Of a stretch of 64,000 bases of DNA, positions 51,355 to 61,139 are shown in pieces (within the stretch, counting starts at the first letter, position 1; each line of letters opens with the position of its first letter). The stretch is taken from the NCBI GenBank assembly GCA_943331445.1, contig CALQLO010000002.1:1-64000 (forward strand), given 5' to 3'. Made by a program: the position numbers and the translations under genes. The DNA comes from Akkermansia muciniphila (GTDB lineage: Bacteria; Verrucomicrobiota; Verrucomicrobiia; Opitutales; UBA953). The notes below the pieces were generated by a model that was not told the origin of the DNA, did not search any database, and saw only the letters and a program-made list of their open reading frames with translations.

Positions 51355-54300
51355 TTACTTCGCCAACGGGACCTGGGCGTTGCCCATAAGGTAGGCGAGG
51401 AGGTCGCGCTGCTGCTCAGGCGTGAAAGCCTGCAGGAGTCCTTCCGGCATGAGCGAGAGGGGCATGATCTTGCGCGCTTTGATGTCCTGCTTATCGATGA
51501 CGATCTCCTGGCCGACCGCACGCAGCGTGAGCGTGCGTTCACTCTGCGCACCGACGATGCCGCTGAGGACGCGACCATCCTTGAGCTCGAGGATGTTGAG
51601 ATAATATGCGGCGTCCACGACGGCGCTGGGATCGACGATGTTCTCGACGAGGTAACTGAGGTCATGTCGACCGCTGCCGGTGAGGTCGGGCCCAAGCGCA
51701 CCACCTTCGCCATAGAGTTTATGGCACTGGCCACACACGCTCGCAAAAATCGCCCGGCCCTTGCTCTGGTCGCCCTTGGCGAGCGAATCAGGCGTATGCC
51801 GCGCCTTGAGCTCGGCGACGAGCTTGAGTTTATCCGCCGAGGTCTCGTGCGTCTCTCCCCAGACTTTCGCGAGCTGCTCATTCAGCTTGGCGTCATTGAA
51901 CGCGCGGATCTGACGCGCGGCCGAAGGGCCGAGATGTTCCCGGCCGATCTTGCCGGCTTCGATCGCGGCGAGGAGTTCGGCGGCGAACTTCGTACGGGAG
52001 ACGAGGGCCATGATCACCTGCGGGCGTTCATGCGGATAGAGCTGCGGATAGCGGGCGATGATCTTCTTGGCGACGTCACGGTCGTCGAACTGCGTCAGGC
52101 CCTGCACGGCTTCCAAGCTCAGGCCTCGCACGTTCAGGAGTTTCTCGCAGTCGCCGCGGAGATTCTTGTCCTTCGCCTCGATGAGCGAAAGCAGGGCGAC
52201 GACGCGCTGCTCCATCAGGGCACCATCATCGAGCGCGACCTTGCGGATATCGGCGAGGGCCTGCCCGTCGCCGAAGATGACGTTGAGCTGGCGAACCTTG
52301 CCGGCCGTGGCGGCATCGGCAGCGGGAATCATGGAGACGAAGCGGTCCCAGGCCGTGGGCTTGGTCGCCTTGCGGAGGCCCTTCAAAGCCTCAGCCATGC
52401 CAGCGACCACGGATGACTGGCCTTCCGGCATCTGGGAAAAGCCTTCGATGAGGGCATTCAACGCCGCCGGATCCTTCACGGAAGCTTCGGCGATGCGGCG
52501 GGAGATGAGCTTGGTAACAAGGGGCACGCGGCTGACGTGGGCGCAATTCGCAAGTTCAGTCGGTGAAAGCTCGCGGATACCCGTCCAGACGAGCAACGGG
52601 AGATTATGGTCGGTGACGTCTTGGTCGTAACGCAGCAGGTGCTGGGCCACGAGCGTGCGGACCGCAGGAGTGAGGAGCGGCAAGGCTTCGGCGAGCGCGA
52701 GACGCGCACGCTGGCCGTGCGGCTCGCTGGCGAGCTTGAGGAGTGCGGCTTCCTGTACGTCGCAGGTCGCAATCATGCCATCGGCGAACTTAGCTAAGAT
52801 GTTGTTCCGTTCCACGAGCGGATCGGTGAGCTCGCGTTCGATAAGACGCGCGAGGACATCGATGCGCTTCTCCTTGAGAATCGCGGCCGGGGCATAATGG
52901 GCGGCATGCTGCGCGGCGAAAGGCTTGTCGGCAGACTTGACGGTGCGCATCGCCTGCAGGGTCGAATGGGCGTTCAGCGCGAGGACGGTGTCCACTTCGG
53001 ACGCGAGTTTCTCCCAAGCGGAAATGCCGGACGAAAGGTCGATGCCCTTCCAGGCGCGTTCGCGAAGTTCCCAGCGCGCCATGCGTACGAGCCACTCGTT
53101 CTGGCTGCGCTGCAACTCAACGAGTTCCGCGGGGGTAGCCTTAGCGAAATCGACGCCGGGCTGCTTGGGGTCGCCGTAGCTAACCTTGAAGATACGACCG
53201 GTGGTGCGATGGATGCCGTCTTGGTCGTGGCACTCGCCGATATCGCTCCAGTCGAGAATGGTGACGGCGCCATCGGGACCTTGGCTGATTTCAATACCGC
53301 GGAACCATTCGTCGTCGGACTTCAACATATCACCGACGTGCTTCATGACCAGTGCGCTGCCGACCTTCTCAATGCGGTCGATATTGGTACGGCGACCATG
53401 AAGGTTAAGGGTGAAAAGCTTGTCGCGATATTCCGCCGGCCAGTTGTCGCCTTGGTAAATCATCATCCCCACATGGGCGTGGCCCCCGCCGAAGCTATCG
53501 GCGCCGCCGCGGCCGCCATTGGCATCGTTCCACTTCTTGCCGCTATCCCAGTGGTAGTGATCGGCCTGCTGGTCGATGAGTTCGTAGACGAACGGGTACG
53601 GGTCCTCGCCATGCATGCGCTTGAAGTGCCCGCCGTGAATACCCTGCCAGCCATGACCGATGACCGTGTTGATAAAGAGCATTTCGTGGTCCTTCGTCCA
53701 ATCGGAGCCCCAGGGGTTGGTCGTGCCGTGGCAATAGGGCTCGAAGACTTTCGTCACCGGGTGGTAGCGCCAAAGGCCACCGGCAGTGGGCTGCCGCTTT
53801 TCGCGCGGCACTCCAGGGACGTCGATCCACGAGGTGCTCGAGATGCCGACGCGTCCGTAGAGCCAGCCATCGGGACCCCACTTGAGTCCGTTGGCGAAAG
53901 TGTGGCGGCTGGCCGCCGTGGTACTGAAACCATCGAGCACGACCTGTGGCGGGCCGGCGGGCTTATCGCCGTCCATCGGAATGAAGAGCAAGTTGGGCGG
54001 GCACATCGCATAGACGCCGCCGAAGCCGCGCTCGATGCTCGTGAGCATTTGCACGTCGTCCGTGAAGACCGTGCGCTTGTCGAAATGCCCCGTGTGCTGG
54101 GAGTCCTCGAGGATGACAATCCGATCGCGCAGCTTAAGATCGAAGCGCTCCTTGCCGTCGGAGTACGTGTAGTTCTCGGCGACCCAGAGGCGACCGCGTT
54201 CATCCCAGCAAAGGGCGATGGGCTGGCGCACATCTGGCTCGGCGGCGAACAACGTGGCCTTAAAACCCTCAGGCAGGTGTAGTTTGGAGAGCGCCTGCTG

Positions 54301-54405
54301 CGGGGTCAGCAGCGGGATGGTTTCGACCTGGTTATTGGTCGGCTCCGGGAAGGGCGCGGCGAAGGCGGCGACACCGAGGACGAGGGCAAGACTACGGGCG
54401 AACAT
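51355..54405 (-). CDS. PVC-type dehydrogenase with C-terminal cytochrome c
   Basis: 1016 residues. Signal peptide, then an NHL/GSDH-like beta-propeller (about 35-400) with FKATLFAAEPDVRQPIALCW and GPDGAVTILDWSD, then a helical (HEAT/ARM) repeat region (about 450-850) and a C-terminal heme domain with CGQCHKLYGEGGALGPDLTG near residue 890, ending LLAYLMGN. The family is typical of Planctomycetes and Verrucomicrobia and is thought to oxidise sugars or alcohols in the periplasm. It is followed by a terminator and preceded by 65 bases from the ebo cluster. Confidence 0.88.
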   Translation of the reverse strand: MFARSLALVLGVAAFAAPFPEPTNNQVETIPLLTPQQALSKLHLPEGFKATLFAAEPDVRQPIALCWDERGRLWVAENYTYSDGKERFDLKLRDRIVILEDSQHTGHFDKRTVFTDDVQMLTSIERGFGGVYAMCPPNLLFIPMDGDKPAGPPQVVLDGFSTTAASRHTFANGLKWGPDGWLYGRVGISSTSWIDVPGVPREKRQPTAGGLWRYHPVTKVFEPYCHGTTNPWGSDWTKDHEMLFINTVIGHGWQGIHGGHFKRMHGEDPYPFVYELIDQQADHYHWDSGKKWNDANGGRGGADSFGGGHAHVGMMIYQGDNWPAEYRDKLFTLNLHGRRTNIDRIEKVGSALVMKHVGDMLKSDDEWFRGIEISQGPDGAVTILDWSDIGECHDQDGIHRTTGRIFKVSYGDPKQPGVDFAKATPAELVELQRSQNEWLVRMARWELRERAWKGIDLSSGISAWEKLASEVDTVLALNAHSTLQAMRTVKSADKPFAAQHAAHYAPAAILKEKRIDVLARLIERELTDPLVERNNILAKFADGMIATCDVQEAALLKLASEPHGQRARLALAEALPLLTPAVRTLVAQHLLRYDQDVTDHNLPLLVWTGIRELSPTELANCAHVSRVPLVTKLISRRIAEASVKDPAALNALIEGFSQMPEGQSSVVAGMAEALKGLRKATKPTAWDRFVSMIPAADAATAGKVRQLNVIFGDGQALADIRKVALDDGALMEQRVVALLSLIEAKDKNLRGDCEKLLNVRGLSLEAVQGLTQFDDRDVAKKIIARYPQLYPHERPQVIMALVSRTKFAAELLAAIEAGKIGREHLGPSAARQIRAFNDAKLNEQLAKVWGETHETSADKLKLVAELKARHTPDSLAKGDQSKGRAIFASVCGQCHKLYGEGGALGPDLTGSGRHDLSYLVENIVDPSAVVDAAYYLNILELKDGRVLSGIVGAQSERTLTLRAVGQEIVIDKQDIKARKIMPLSLMPEGLLQAFTPEQQRDLLAYLMGNAQVPLAK

Positions 54406-54470
54406 AGGGGTACGACCACCTTGGGCGGGCGTGGTTTCCGCTTCAACCCCAGACCAGAGGAAATGGCCGC

Positions 54471-55835
54471 TTAAAAGCCCTTCGCGATCTGGCCGTACAC
54501 GTCCGTCGAGCCGATCTGTGCAGGCAAGGTGGCCGAGGCGGGCGCGATGAGCACCGGCCAGTCGAGCGGGTCCTCAGGGATGCGACCATGCGAGCCCTTC
54601 ACGAGCGAGGCGTCCTGCGAGATGACCTTCATGAGCGCCTTGAAGCCGAGCTTCTTCTTCAGCAGGAACCAGGCGACAGAGAGCATCGGGAAACGGATCT
54701 TGGGGTCGATGAACAGCTCCACGGGGTCGTAGCCAGGCTTGCGGTGGATATCCACGCAGCGCGCAAAGTCAGGTTCACCCTGTCCTTCTTCCCACCAGTA
54801 ATACGAGAACCAGCTGTGTCCGTCGGCGATGACGACGAAGTCGCCGCTGCGCACGTGCTTAATGCCGGCGGCGGCCTGGCCGTCAGCGTCGAGCACCTGC
54901 GCGACGCCGGGAGTGGCGAGCAGGACCTTGCGGACTTCCTCGCGGATTGACGGATCAAGGACCACGACATGTGCAATCTGATGGTCGACCACAGCGAAAG
55001 CCTTGGAGTTAAAGGTGTCGAGCGTGAGGCTGCCGTCCTCGGGCTTGAGCTCGAGCCAGTCGTGCGCACGCAGGACCTTGTTCAGCGGGACGGCGCGGTC
55101 GACGGCGGTGATGGCGTATTCGGAGACGATGAGGACTTCGACGCCGCGGGCTTCGAGGAATTCGGCGAGGTCGCCAACGAGCTTATCGACGTCACGACGC
55201 GCGGCATCACAGCGCGGATCGGCCGGGCCGAAGCGCTGGAGGTCGTAATCGAGGTGTGGCAGGTAGACCAGGCTGAGGTCGGGCTGCTCGTGCTCTTCAA
55301 TCCAGCGGGCCGAGTCGGCAATCCACTGCGAAGAAGGCAGGCCAGCACGTGGGCCCCAGAACGAATGGAACGGGAAATCCCCGAGGTCGCGCTTGAGCAA
55401 CTCCTTGGTGCGCTGCGGGTAGCTCGCGATGTCGAAGATCTTCCCGCCGTCGGCCTTGTAGACCGGGCGCGGCGTGACGGAGATGTCCGCTGCGGTACCC
55501 ATATTGTACCACCAGAAAAGGTTCGCGACCTTGAGCTTGGGGTTCTTGGCATGGAGCTCATCCCAGATCTTCGGGGCGAGGACGACGCGGTTCGACTGCT
55601 TCCAGAACTGCACCTCGCTGAGCGTGCGGTCGTACCAGCCATTACCAACGATGCCATGCACGCTCGGTTGCTTTCCCGTCAGGTAGTCGGACTGCGCGGT
55701 GCAGGTGACGGCCGGGAACGCGGGGCGCACCTTCGCGACGCTGCCCCGGGCGGCACGGGCGGCGAGACGCGGCATGACGCCGGAACTCAGATCCCGGGCG
55801 GAAAGGCCGACGACGTTCAGGACCGCGCGGCGCAT
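54471..55835 (-). CDS. eboF: EboF-like alkaline-phosphatase-superfamily protein
   Basis: 454 residues. Metal/nucleophile Thr lies in VTCTAQSDYLTGKQPSVHGI, with DRAVPLNKVL and YLPHLDYDLQRFGP (Asp/His metal ligands) and DFVVIADGHSWFSYYWW (Asp-Gly-His). This is the type I phosphodiesterase/nucleotide pyrophosphatase fold seen in EboF proteins. Its start overlaps the eboD end by 19 bases. Last gene of the ebo cluster. Confidence 0.85.
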   Translation of the reverse strand: MRRAVLNVVGLSARDLSSGVMPRLAARAARGSVAKVRPAFPAVTCTAQSDYLTGKQPSVHGIVGNGWYDRTLSEVQFWKQSNRVVLAPKIWDELHAKNPKLKVANLFWWYNMGTAADISVTPRPVYKADGGKIFDIASYPQRTKELLKRDLGDFPFHSFWGPRAGLPSSQWIADSARWIEEHEQPDLSLVYLPHLDYDLQRFGPADPRCDAARRDVDKLVGDLAEFLEARGVEVLIVSEYAITAVDRAVPLNKVLRAHDWLELKPEDGSLTLDTFNSKAFAVVDHQIAHVVVLDPSIREEVRKVLLATPGVAQVLDADGQAAAGIKHVRSGDFVVIADGHSWFSYYWWEEGQGEPDFARCVDIHRKPGYDPVELFIDPKIRFPMLSVAWFLLKKKLGFKALMKVISQDASLVKGSHGRIPEDPLDWPVLIAPASATLPAQIGSTDVYGQIAKGF

Positions 55836-56968
55836 GGCTGCTGATCCCGCGCCCGCAGTTCGTCGGCAGCCTTGCGCACGATGGCGGAAGCCATCTCGTG
55901 GACCTGCGTGGACTTACCGATGGCGGTCGGCAGAACGAGCGTGAGCTGGCCGCCGAGGTGTTCGCGGAATTCTTCGAGACCGGCGAGCATCGGCGCACCA
56001 CCATCGAGATGCATCTCGGGGGCATAGATCCGGAAGCCCAGGGCCAGGAGCAGGTTGAGTGAGCGTTCGGTCTCTTCCTTTCCGAAGAGCCCGAGCTCAC
56101 GGGCGCAGATGAGGTCGAGCGCCAGGCCGACGGCCACGGCCTCGCCGTGCGTCAGGCGATGCTGGGTCATCGACTCGAGCTTATGCGCGGCCCAATGGCC
56201 GAGGTCGAGCGGACGGGCGCTGCCGAGTTCGAAGGGGTCGCCATTGCCGGCGATGTGCTTCGCGTGCAATTCAGCGGAGCGGCGCACCGCTCGACCAATG
56301 GCCGGAATATTGCCATCGGCGAGCAGGCCGGACTCTTTCTCGAGATTACCAAAGAACACTGGGTCCTTGAGGAGCGAAACTTTCACGGCTTCGACGAGGC
56401 CATCGCGCAGGCCGCGCGCATCGAGCGAGGCGAGTAACGCGAGGTCGTTGACCACCGCGGCGGGCACGGCGAAGGCGCCCGTGAAATTCTTCTTACCAAA
56501 GGTGTTGATCCCATTCTTCACGCCGACGCCGGCGTCACCCTGACCGAGGGTCGTGGTAGGCATACGCACAAGACGCACACCGCGGTGGGCGGTAGCGGCC
56601 GCAAAACCAACGGCATCGAGGAAAGCGCCGCCGCCGATGGCGAGGACGTAGGAGTGGCGGCAGATTTTGTCTGCTTCGATAGCGGCCAAGGCGGCCTTCA
56701 CGACAGCGGAGTCTTTCTTGGCGGATTCTCCTCCCGTGAGCACCAGCGGCTGGCGGGTGAAATTCACGCCCATCGCTTTGCCGTAGGCAGCGACCTCGGC
56801 GGCGAAGCTAGGGCGAGCGTTGGCCAGGCCTGCGTCGACGATCGGGATGACCTTCGCGCCGGCAAAGAGGTCGGCAAGGACGCGGTTGCCCGAAGCAAAC
56901 GCCCCTTCCGTAAAGAAGATGCGGTGGCGGTAGGTTACCGCGAATTCGAGGTCAAGGGAGTCGTCCAT
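55817..56968 (-). CDS. eboD: EboD, 3-dehydroquinate-synthase-like protein
   Basis: 383 residues from ATG at 56968 (MDDSLDLEFAVTYRHRIFFT); the larger frame to 57061 lacks similarity. NAD-binding AIGGGAFLDAVGFAAATAHRG and PTTTLGQGDAGVGVKNGIN, and zinc ligands in GLVEAVKVSLL (Glu), LDLGHWAAHKLE (His) and THGEAVAVGLALD (His) follow the dehydroquinate synthase pattern. In ebo clusters this paralogue makes or modifies a cyclitol-like moiety rather than serving shikimate synthesis. Confidence 0.88.
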   Translation of the reverse strand: MDDSLDLEFAVTYRHRIFFTEGAFASGNRVLADLFAGAKVIPIVDAGLANARPSFAAEVAAYGKAMGVNFTRQPLVLTGGESAKKDSAVVKAALAAIEADKICRHSYVLAIGGGAFLDAVGFAAATAHRGVRLVRMPTTTLGQGDAGVGVKNGINTFGKKNFTGAFAVPAAVVNDLALLASLDARGLRDGLVEAVKVSLLKDPVFFGNLEKESGLLADGNIPAIGRAVRRSAELHAKHIAGNGDPFELGSARPLDLGHWAAHKLESMTQHRLTHGEAVAVGLALDLICARELGLFGKEETERSLNLLLALGFRIYAPEMHLDGGAPMLAGLEEFREHLGGQLTLVLPTAIGKSTQVHEMASAIVRKAADELRARDQQPCAARS

Positions 56969-57064
56969 AGCCCTGGGGGAGGGTTTATCAGAAGATGTTA
57001 GACGCCGAAGGACAAGCCAAGTTCCCATTATTACCCACCTTAAAAACCCCAAATCTCGCAAATC

Positions 57065-58087
57065 TTAGGTAACCGGAATCCAGCGGCGCAAAAATAGGGT
57101 CAGGAGAAATGACCCGAAGGGCACCATCCATGCCAGTCTCATCGCCAAGGCCGCCCAACCGACTTGAATCGAATTCTCGACGCCGTCTCGCATGAAGCCG
57201 GCATAATAATAAAAGAGGCCAGCGGCCGCGAAATCGACTATCGGGAAGGCCGCGAGGCGATCGGCGACGCGGCGGCCGACGCCCATAGGCAAAGGATGCC
57301 GACGATTGGAAAGCCAGACCCAGAGCCAGAATAAACAACAACCAAGGAGCGCGACCTTCGCTGGGCCGGTCTGACCGTCCGTCACGTGTGGTAGGTTCGG
57401 CGCCAGCAGCAATGGAACGGGCACGAGGTAAAGCAACCATTCGGCCCAGCGCGGTGGCGCCCCGGGACCAGCCTCATGGCGGGCAACGAGCGTGATCGAA
57501 AAAGTCACCAGCCAGAGCACAAACGGATGCGCGAGCAAAGCGACGAGATGCCAGCCGCGAAAATGCGGGCCGTCGATAAGGCCACCCACCGCGAAGAAGC
57601 CGATGAACGGGAGGAGTGCCCGGCAAAGCCCCATGACGGCTGGGGCCCAGCTTACCCCCTTGTGCCAGCGATCATAGACGACGACGCCCGCCACAAGCAG
57701 GGACACCAAGACGGAAGTGATGCCGCGATGCCCGCCTAGGGAAGCCGCGACGGTACACCAAGATCCGCAGAGGAGCAGGCAGATACCGACGATGAAAGCG
57801 GACTTCACCGAGATAATCCCGGCAGGGATCGGGCGCGTCGAGCGCCGCTCCGTATCCCAGCGAGCATCAAACGCGTCGTTCAGGATCATGCCGCCGACGT
57901 AGATCAACGAAACCCCGAGAAGTAGGCCGAAGAGCGAAAGCAGCAGCCCCATGGCGTAAGGGAAACGGTTCGTGAAGGCATACCCGAGCAACCAGCCCGC
58001 GAAGAGATTACTCCAGACGGTCGGAAGATTTGAGCCCCGCGTGAGAACTAGCCAGGCGCGGACTTTTATCCAGAAGCGGGCGAGCAT
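57065..58087 (-). CDS. eboC: EboC, UbiA-family prenyltransferase
   Basis: 340 residues with 8-9 membrane segments. The Asp-rich motif of UbiA enzymes is GMILNDAFDARWDTERRSTR (NDxxDxxxD), at about residues 65-85; a second is near VDFAAAGLFYY. Attaches a prenyl chain to an acceptor. The start lies 1 base after the eboE stop and its end lies 96 bases before the eboD start used here. Confidence 0.9.
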   Translation of the reverse strand: MLARFWIKVRAWLVLTRGSNLPTVWSNLFAGWLLGYAFTNRFPYAMGLLLSLFGLLLGVSLIYVGGMILNDAFDARWDTERRSTRPIPAGIISVKSAFIVGICLLLCGSWCTVAASLGGHRGITSVLVSLLVAGVVVYDRWHKGVSWAPAVMGLCRALLPFIGFFAVGGLIDGPHFRGWHLVALLAHPFVLWLVTFSITLVARHEAGPGAPPRWAEWLLYLVPVPLLLAPNLPHVTDGQTGPAKVALLGCCLFWLWVWLSNRRHPLPMGVGRRVADRLAAFPIVDFAAAGLFYYYAGFMRDGVENSIQVGWAALAMRLAWMVPFGSFLLTLFLRRWIPVT

Positions 58088-58088
58088 C

Positions 58089-59261
58089 TCAAAGTGGCTT
58101 CACGCCGCGCTTCGCGAGTTCGGCGAGCGTCCAGCGGTATTCCTCGGCGATCATGTCGGCGACGTCAGCCGCACGCAGTTCCGGCGGCAGGACTTCCCAC
58201 GTATACGTCTCGATCTCGAGCTCACGGCAAGCGCCCGGCGCCTTGGCGATGACATCGAGCGCGGCCTTGAGGTGATCGTTGGTCGTGGAGAGCTCGTCCG
58301 ACAAGTGATCGGCGTTCACCGGTACGTGGAAGTGCACGCGGAGTTCCTCGAGCGCGCGGAGTTGATCAATCGCCGCCATGGCGAACGGGATGTCCTTGAA
58401 GCGCACGATGGAGCCGTCCTTGGCGCGGCCCATGGTCTGGTGCAGGTAGGTGGGCTCGTGCATCTTCGCGAGGCGCGCGAGGGCGACCTCGGTGGGCTTT
58501 AACTTCAGCGCGGAGCTGAGGTGGAACTTGAGCACGGGCGCGCCGCCGGTGTTGAGGCGCGCGATGGCCTCGTGGGCCTCTTCGTATTGCAGGGCGAAGT
58601 GACAGGTATCGTAGGCGATGCCGAGGTGCGCGTCGACGAGGCCCTTGGCGGGCTCCTCAGCGCGAAGCTGTTCGAATAGGCGTAGCGCTTCGGGCGTGTT
58701 CTCGGCGTGGCCGATCGGCTCTGGCTCCAAGGCCAGGCGGAGATGCGTACCCGTGCGATCGCGTAAGCGGGCGAGGTGTTCGGCGCACGCAAGCAAGTTG
58801 CGGCGCATGACCTTGAGCTCGTCGGCGTTGCGACCAAAGCCCTTGAATGAACCCGGCAGTGTGCTGACGGTGCCGACTTTATCTGGCGGACCGAACGCAG
58901 CGAGGAGGTCGAAGAGGCGGTTGGTGTATTCGAGGCGCGGGGCCTCGCACCAATCCGGCGCAAAAACATTATCCTTTACCGCTTGCCCGTGGAAGGGGCC
59001 GAACGGGAAACCATTGATGCCGGCGACAACGCAGTTCTCTTGATCGAGCCAAGCGCGAAACGCCGCGAGCGTGGCAGGCACGGCGAGTTCCTTTGCGGCG
59101 AGATCGCCGAGGCGGAGGCCGAGCACGTAGGTCTTGCCGGGCGAGACGCGGTCACGCACGCGCAACGCGTGGTCGCGCAAACCAGCGAACGTCTCCACCC
59201 ACCCTTCGCCGCGATGGACGTTGGTGCAGTAGGCGAGGGAAAGTCCGGACGTGAGCTTCAC
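58089..59261 (-). CDS. eboE: EboE, metabolite traffic protein (TIM barrel)
   Basis: 390 residues. The N-terminus SLAYCTNVHRGEGWVETFAG is the EboE signature. LRLALEPEPIGHAENTPEAL and LGIAYDTCHFALQYEE carry Glu, Asp and His metal ligands of the xylose-isomerase-like barrel, and LEIETYTWEVLPP closes it. Required in ebo-bearing cyanobacteria for export of scytonemin precursor. Six bases separate it from the eboB stop. Confidence 0.9.
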   Translation of the reverse strand: MKLTSGLSLAYCTNVHRGEGWVETFAGLRDHALRVRDRVSPGKTYVLGLRLGDLAAKELAVPATLAAFRAWLDQENCVVAGINGFPFGPFHGQAVKDNVFAPDWCEAPRLEYTNRLFDLLAAFGPPDKVGTVSTLPGSFKGFGRNADELKVMRRNLLACAEHLARLRDRTGTHLRLALEPEPIGHAENTPEALRLFEQLRAEEPAKGLVDAHLGIAYDTCHFALQYEEAHEAIARLNTGGAPVLKFHLSSALKLKPTEVALARLAKMHEPTYLHQTMGRAKDGSIVRFKDIPFAMAAIDQLRALEELRVHFHVPVNADHLSDELSTTNDHLKAALDVIAKAPGACRELEIETYTWEVLPPELRAADVADMIAEEYRWTLAELAKRGVKPL

Positions 59262-59266
59262 GCGGG

Positions 59267-60082
59267 TCAGGCTTGGGCGGCGGGGGCCTTGAAGCGGCTG
59301 TTCTGCGAAAGAAACTTCACCGGATTACCGTAGACAAGGTTATCGATCGCGGTGGCGGAGTGACCGCGGCGGCGCATCTCTTGCGCAGCCTTCGGCACCG
59401 AAAGCGGATCGCTGTGACCCCAATCGCACGCGCTATTGAGCCAGACACGTTGGGCGGCGACGGCCTCGATCATATCGACCGCGCGGGTCGGCGTGGCCTT
59501 CGATTCAGGATAGAGCGTGATGCCGGCCCAGAAACCTTGGTCGAGCACGTCGCGAATTGTATGTTCTTCGACGTGATCGATGATCACGCGCTCGGGTTTC
59601 ACGACGCCATTGGCCTTGAGGCAATCCATGATCAGGCGGGTGCCCTTGCGCTTGTCCTCGAGATGCGGCGTGTGCACGAGAATCATCTGGTCGAACTGCA
59701 CTGCGAGGGCAATATGCTGCTCGAGCACCTTCATCTCATTGCGCGTGTTCTTATTGAGGCCGATTTCGCCGATGCCGAGCACGGTCGGGGCTTTCAGAAA
59801 TTCTGGGATGAGCGCGAGGACGTCAGCGGCGAGCGCCATATCTTCCGACTCCTTCGGATTGATGCAGAGCCAGGAGTAGTGCGGCAGGCCGTAACGGGCA
59901 GCGCGCTTGGGCTCATGTTGGGTGAGCTGGCAGAAGTAGTCGTAGAAGCCATCGGCCGACTTGCGGTCGAAGCCCGCCCAGAAAGCTGGTTCGCAGATTG
60001 CCGCGCAGCCCGCGAGGGCCATCGCCTGGTAGTCGTCTGTGGTGCGGCTCACCATGTGGCCGTGTGGTTCGATATAGCGCAT
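59267..60082 (-). CDS. eboB: EboB, TatD-like metal-dependent hydrolase
   Basis: 271 residues. IEPHGHMVSRTTDDYQAMAL (HxH at the start), GIGEIGLNKNTRNE (Glu), ILVHTPHLEDKRKGT (His), RVIIDHVEEHT (His) and WLNSACDWGHSDPLSV (Asp) place the metal ligands. Differs from housekeeping TatD at 42017-42814 and fits the EboB family in a cluster with EboC, D, E and F. Overlap with neighbours is minimal (5-9 bases). Confidence 0.88.
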   Translation of the reverse strand: MRYIEPHGHMVSRTTDDYQAMALAGCAAICEPAFWAGFDRKSADGFYDYFCQLTQHEPKRAARYGLPHYSWLCINPKESEDMALAADVLALIPEFLKAPTVLGIGEIGLNKNTRNEMKVLEQHIALAVQFDQMILVHTPHLEDKRKGTRLIMDCLKANGVVKPERVIIDHVEEHTIRDVLDQGFWAGITLYPESKATPTRAVDMIEAVAAQRVWLNSACDWGHSDPLSVPKAAQEMRRRGHSATAIDNLVYGNPVKFLSQNSRFKAPAAQA

Positions 60083-60091
60083 GGACGGGGC

Positions 60092-60394
60092 TTACTTGAG
60101 GCCGGGCCAGACGCCCGAGGCCGCCTTGGTGTCGGCCTTTTCGATGGGGACAATGGAGGGGTCGCTCCAGAGATTCAGGATCTTGGCCACGCGGCCTTCA
60201 TCCTTTTCCAAAAGGAGCGGGAGAGCGGCGCGGAGGCCGCGGACGCGATGGTCTTCGCCGCCCGAAGCGCGGTCGAGTCGGTCAAGGAAGGCCGCGAGAT
60301 CAAGGAGCTTGTAGCGAGCATCCATGAAATGGAGGTCGGCCACCTGCTCGCGGGTGCGAGCGGGGGCGCCGGGATGGGGTTGGGGGGTCGACAT
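60092..60394 (-). CDS. Small protein in the eboA position
   Basis: 100 residues from ATG at 60394; the longer frame to 60460 adds an unlikely leader. Helical, with MDARYKLLDLAAFLDRLDRA and GLRAALPLLLEKDEGRVAKI. It occupies the eboA position at the head of the cluster but is shorter than cyanobacterial EboA, so identity with EboA is uncertain. Nine bases precede the eboB start. Confidence 0.65.
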   Translation of the reverse strand: MSTPQPHPGAPARTREQVADLHFMDARYKLLDLAAFLDRLDRASGGEDHRVRGLRAALPLLLEKDEGRVAKILNLWSDPSIVPIEKADTKAASGVWPGLK

Positions 60395-60485
60395 GGGGGA
60401 GGCACGCCTGCGCGCACTTTGATGAGACACCAAAGTGCGGCAGAGGTCCCCGCTGGTCAAGCCACCCCGCCCGGAGGCGGCCAGC

Positions 60486-60950
60486 TTACTTCTTGGCCGG
60501 CTCTTCCTTGGGCTCCTTCTCGTACTCGGCCGCAGTCCAAGGGGTCTTGCGCTCGGCGTACTTCTTCTTGATGGCGGTGACTTCGGCTTCCGTGACGGTG
60601 GCGCCAGAGTTGCCGAAAGAATTGTTCACGTAGGTGACCACATCAGCGATTTCCTTGTCGGAGACGCCGGCCAGGGGCGGCATCATGCTATTGTAGGTCG
60701 TGCCCTTGACGGTCACGGGGCCAATCATGCCGTTGATGATATTGCGGACAGCGATGGAGGCGCTCTTCGCGATCCACTCGGACCCGGCGAGGGGCGGGAA
60801 CACCGGAGGCAGGCCCGTGCCCGTCGGCTGGTGGCAGGCGATGCAGGTCTTAGCGTAGACGGCCTGGCCGCGCTTCATCGTGTCGGCGTCAGGGGCGGCC
60901 GCGACGGAGGCGGCAAGGAAGCAAAGGGCGAGGGACTTCAGGGAGGTCAT
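60486..60950 (-). CDS. Cytochrome c, secreted
   Basis: 154 residues with a signal peptide (MTSLKSLALCFLAASVAA). Heme motif CIACH at 36-40 in YAKTCIACHQPTGTGLPPVF; axial Met in NSMMPPLAGVSDKEIADVVT; C-terminal helix AEYEKEPKEEPAKK is charged. Class I cytochrome like those of oxidases or sugar dehydrogenases. It lies 91 bases before the ebo cluster on the same strand and could be part of its electron supply, though that is not shown. Confidence 0.9.
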   Translation of the reverse strand: MTSLKSLALCFLAASVAAAPDADTMKRGQAVYAKTCIACHQPTGTGLPPVFPPLAGSEWIAKSASIAVRNIINGMIGPVTVKGTTYNSMMPPLAGVSDKEIADVVTYVNNSFGNSGATVTEAEVTAIKKKYAERKTPWTAAEYEKEPKEEPAKK

Positions 60951-61139
60951 GGGGTTTGGGTGTGAGGGGAAAGGAGGCGGGTTTCACGAAGACCTCAAAA
61001 CGAAAATAGAGTTCCCCGCAGGATGGTGAGGTAATTAGCCCAAGCCCGAGGGGGCATTAGCCGGGAGGCCCAAGGTTTAAACGACAAAGACCCGTTGGGG
61101 GCGTTGACGATATAATACCATAAAACCCTTTGAAATCGG

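Noticed and set aside
52897-54282. 461-residue plus-strand frame opposite the PVC cytochrome gene
   Set aside because: Antisense shadow without motifs; the minus-strand gene has signal peptide, propeller and heme motifs.
61104-61115. TTGACG next to TATAAT before the PAS-AraC gene as a sigma-70 promoter
   Set aside because: Only one base separates the two boxes, so they cannot act as a -35/-10 pair; TATAAT alone may be a -10 but a matching -35 is not evident.
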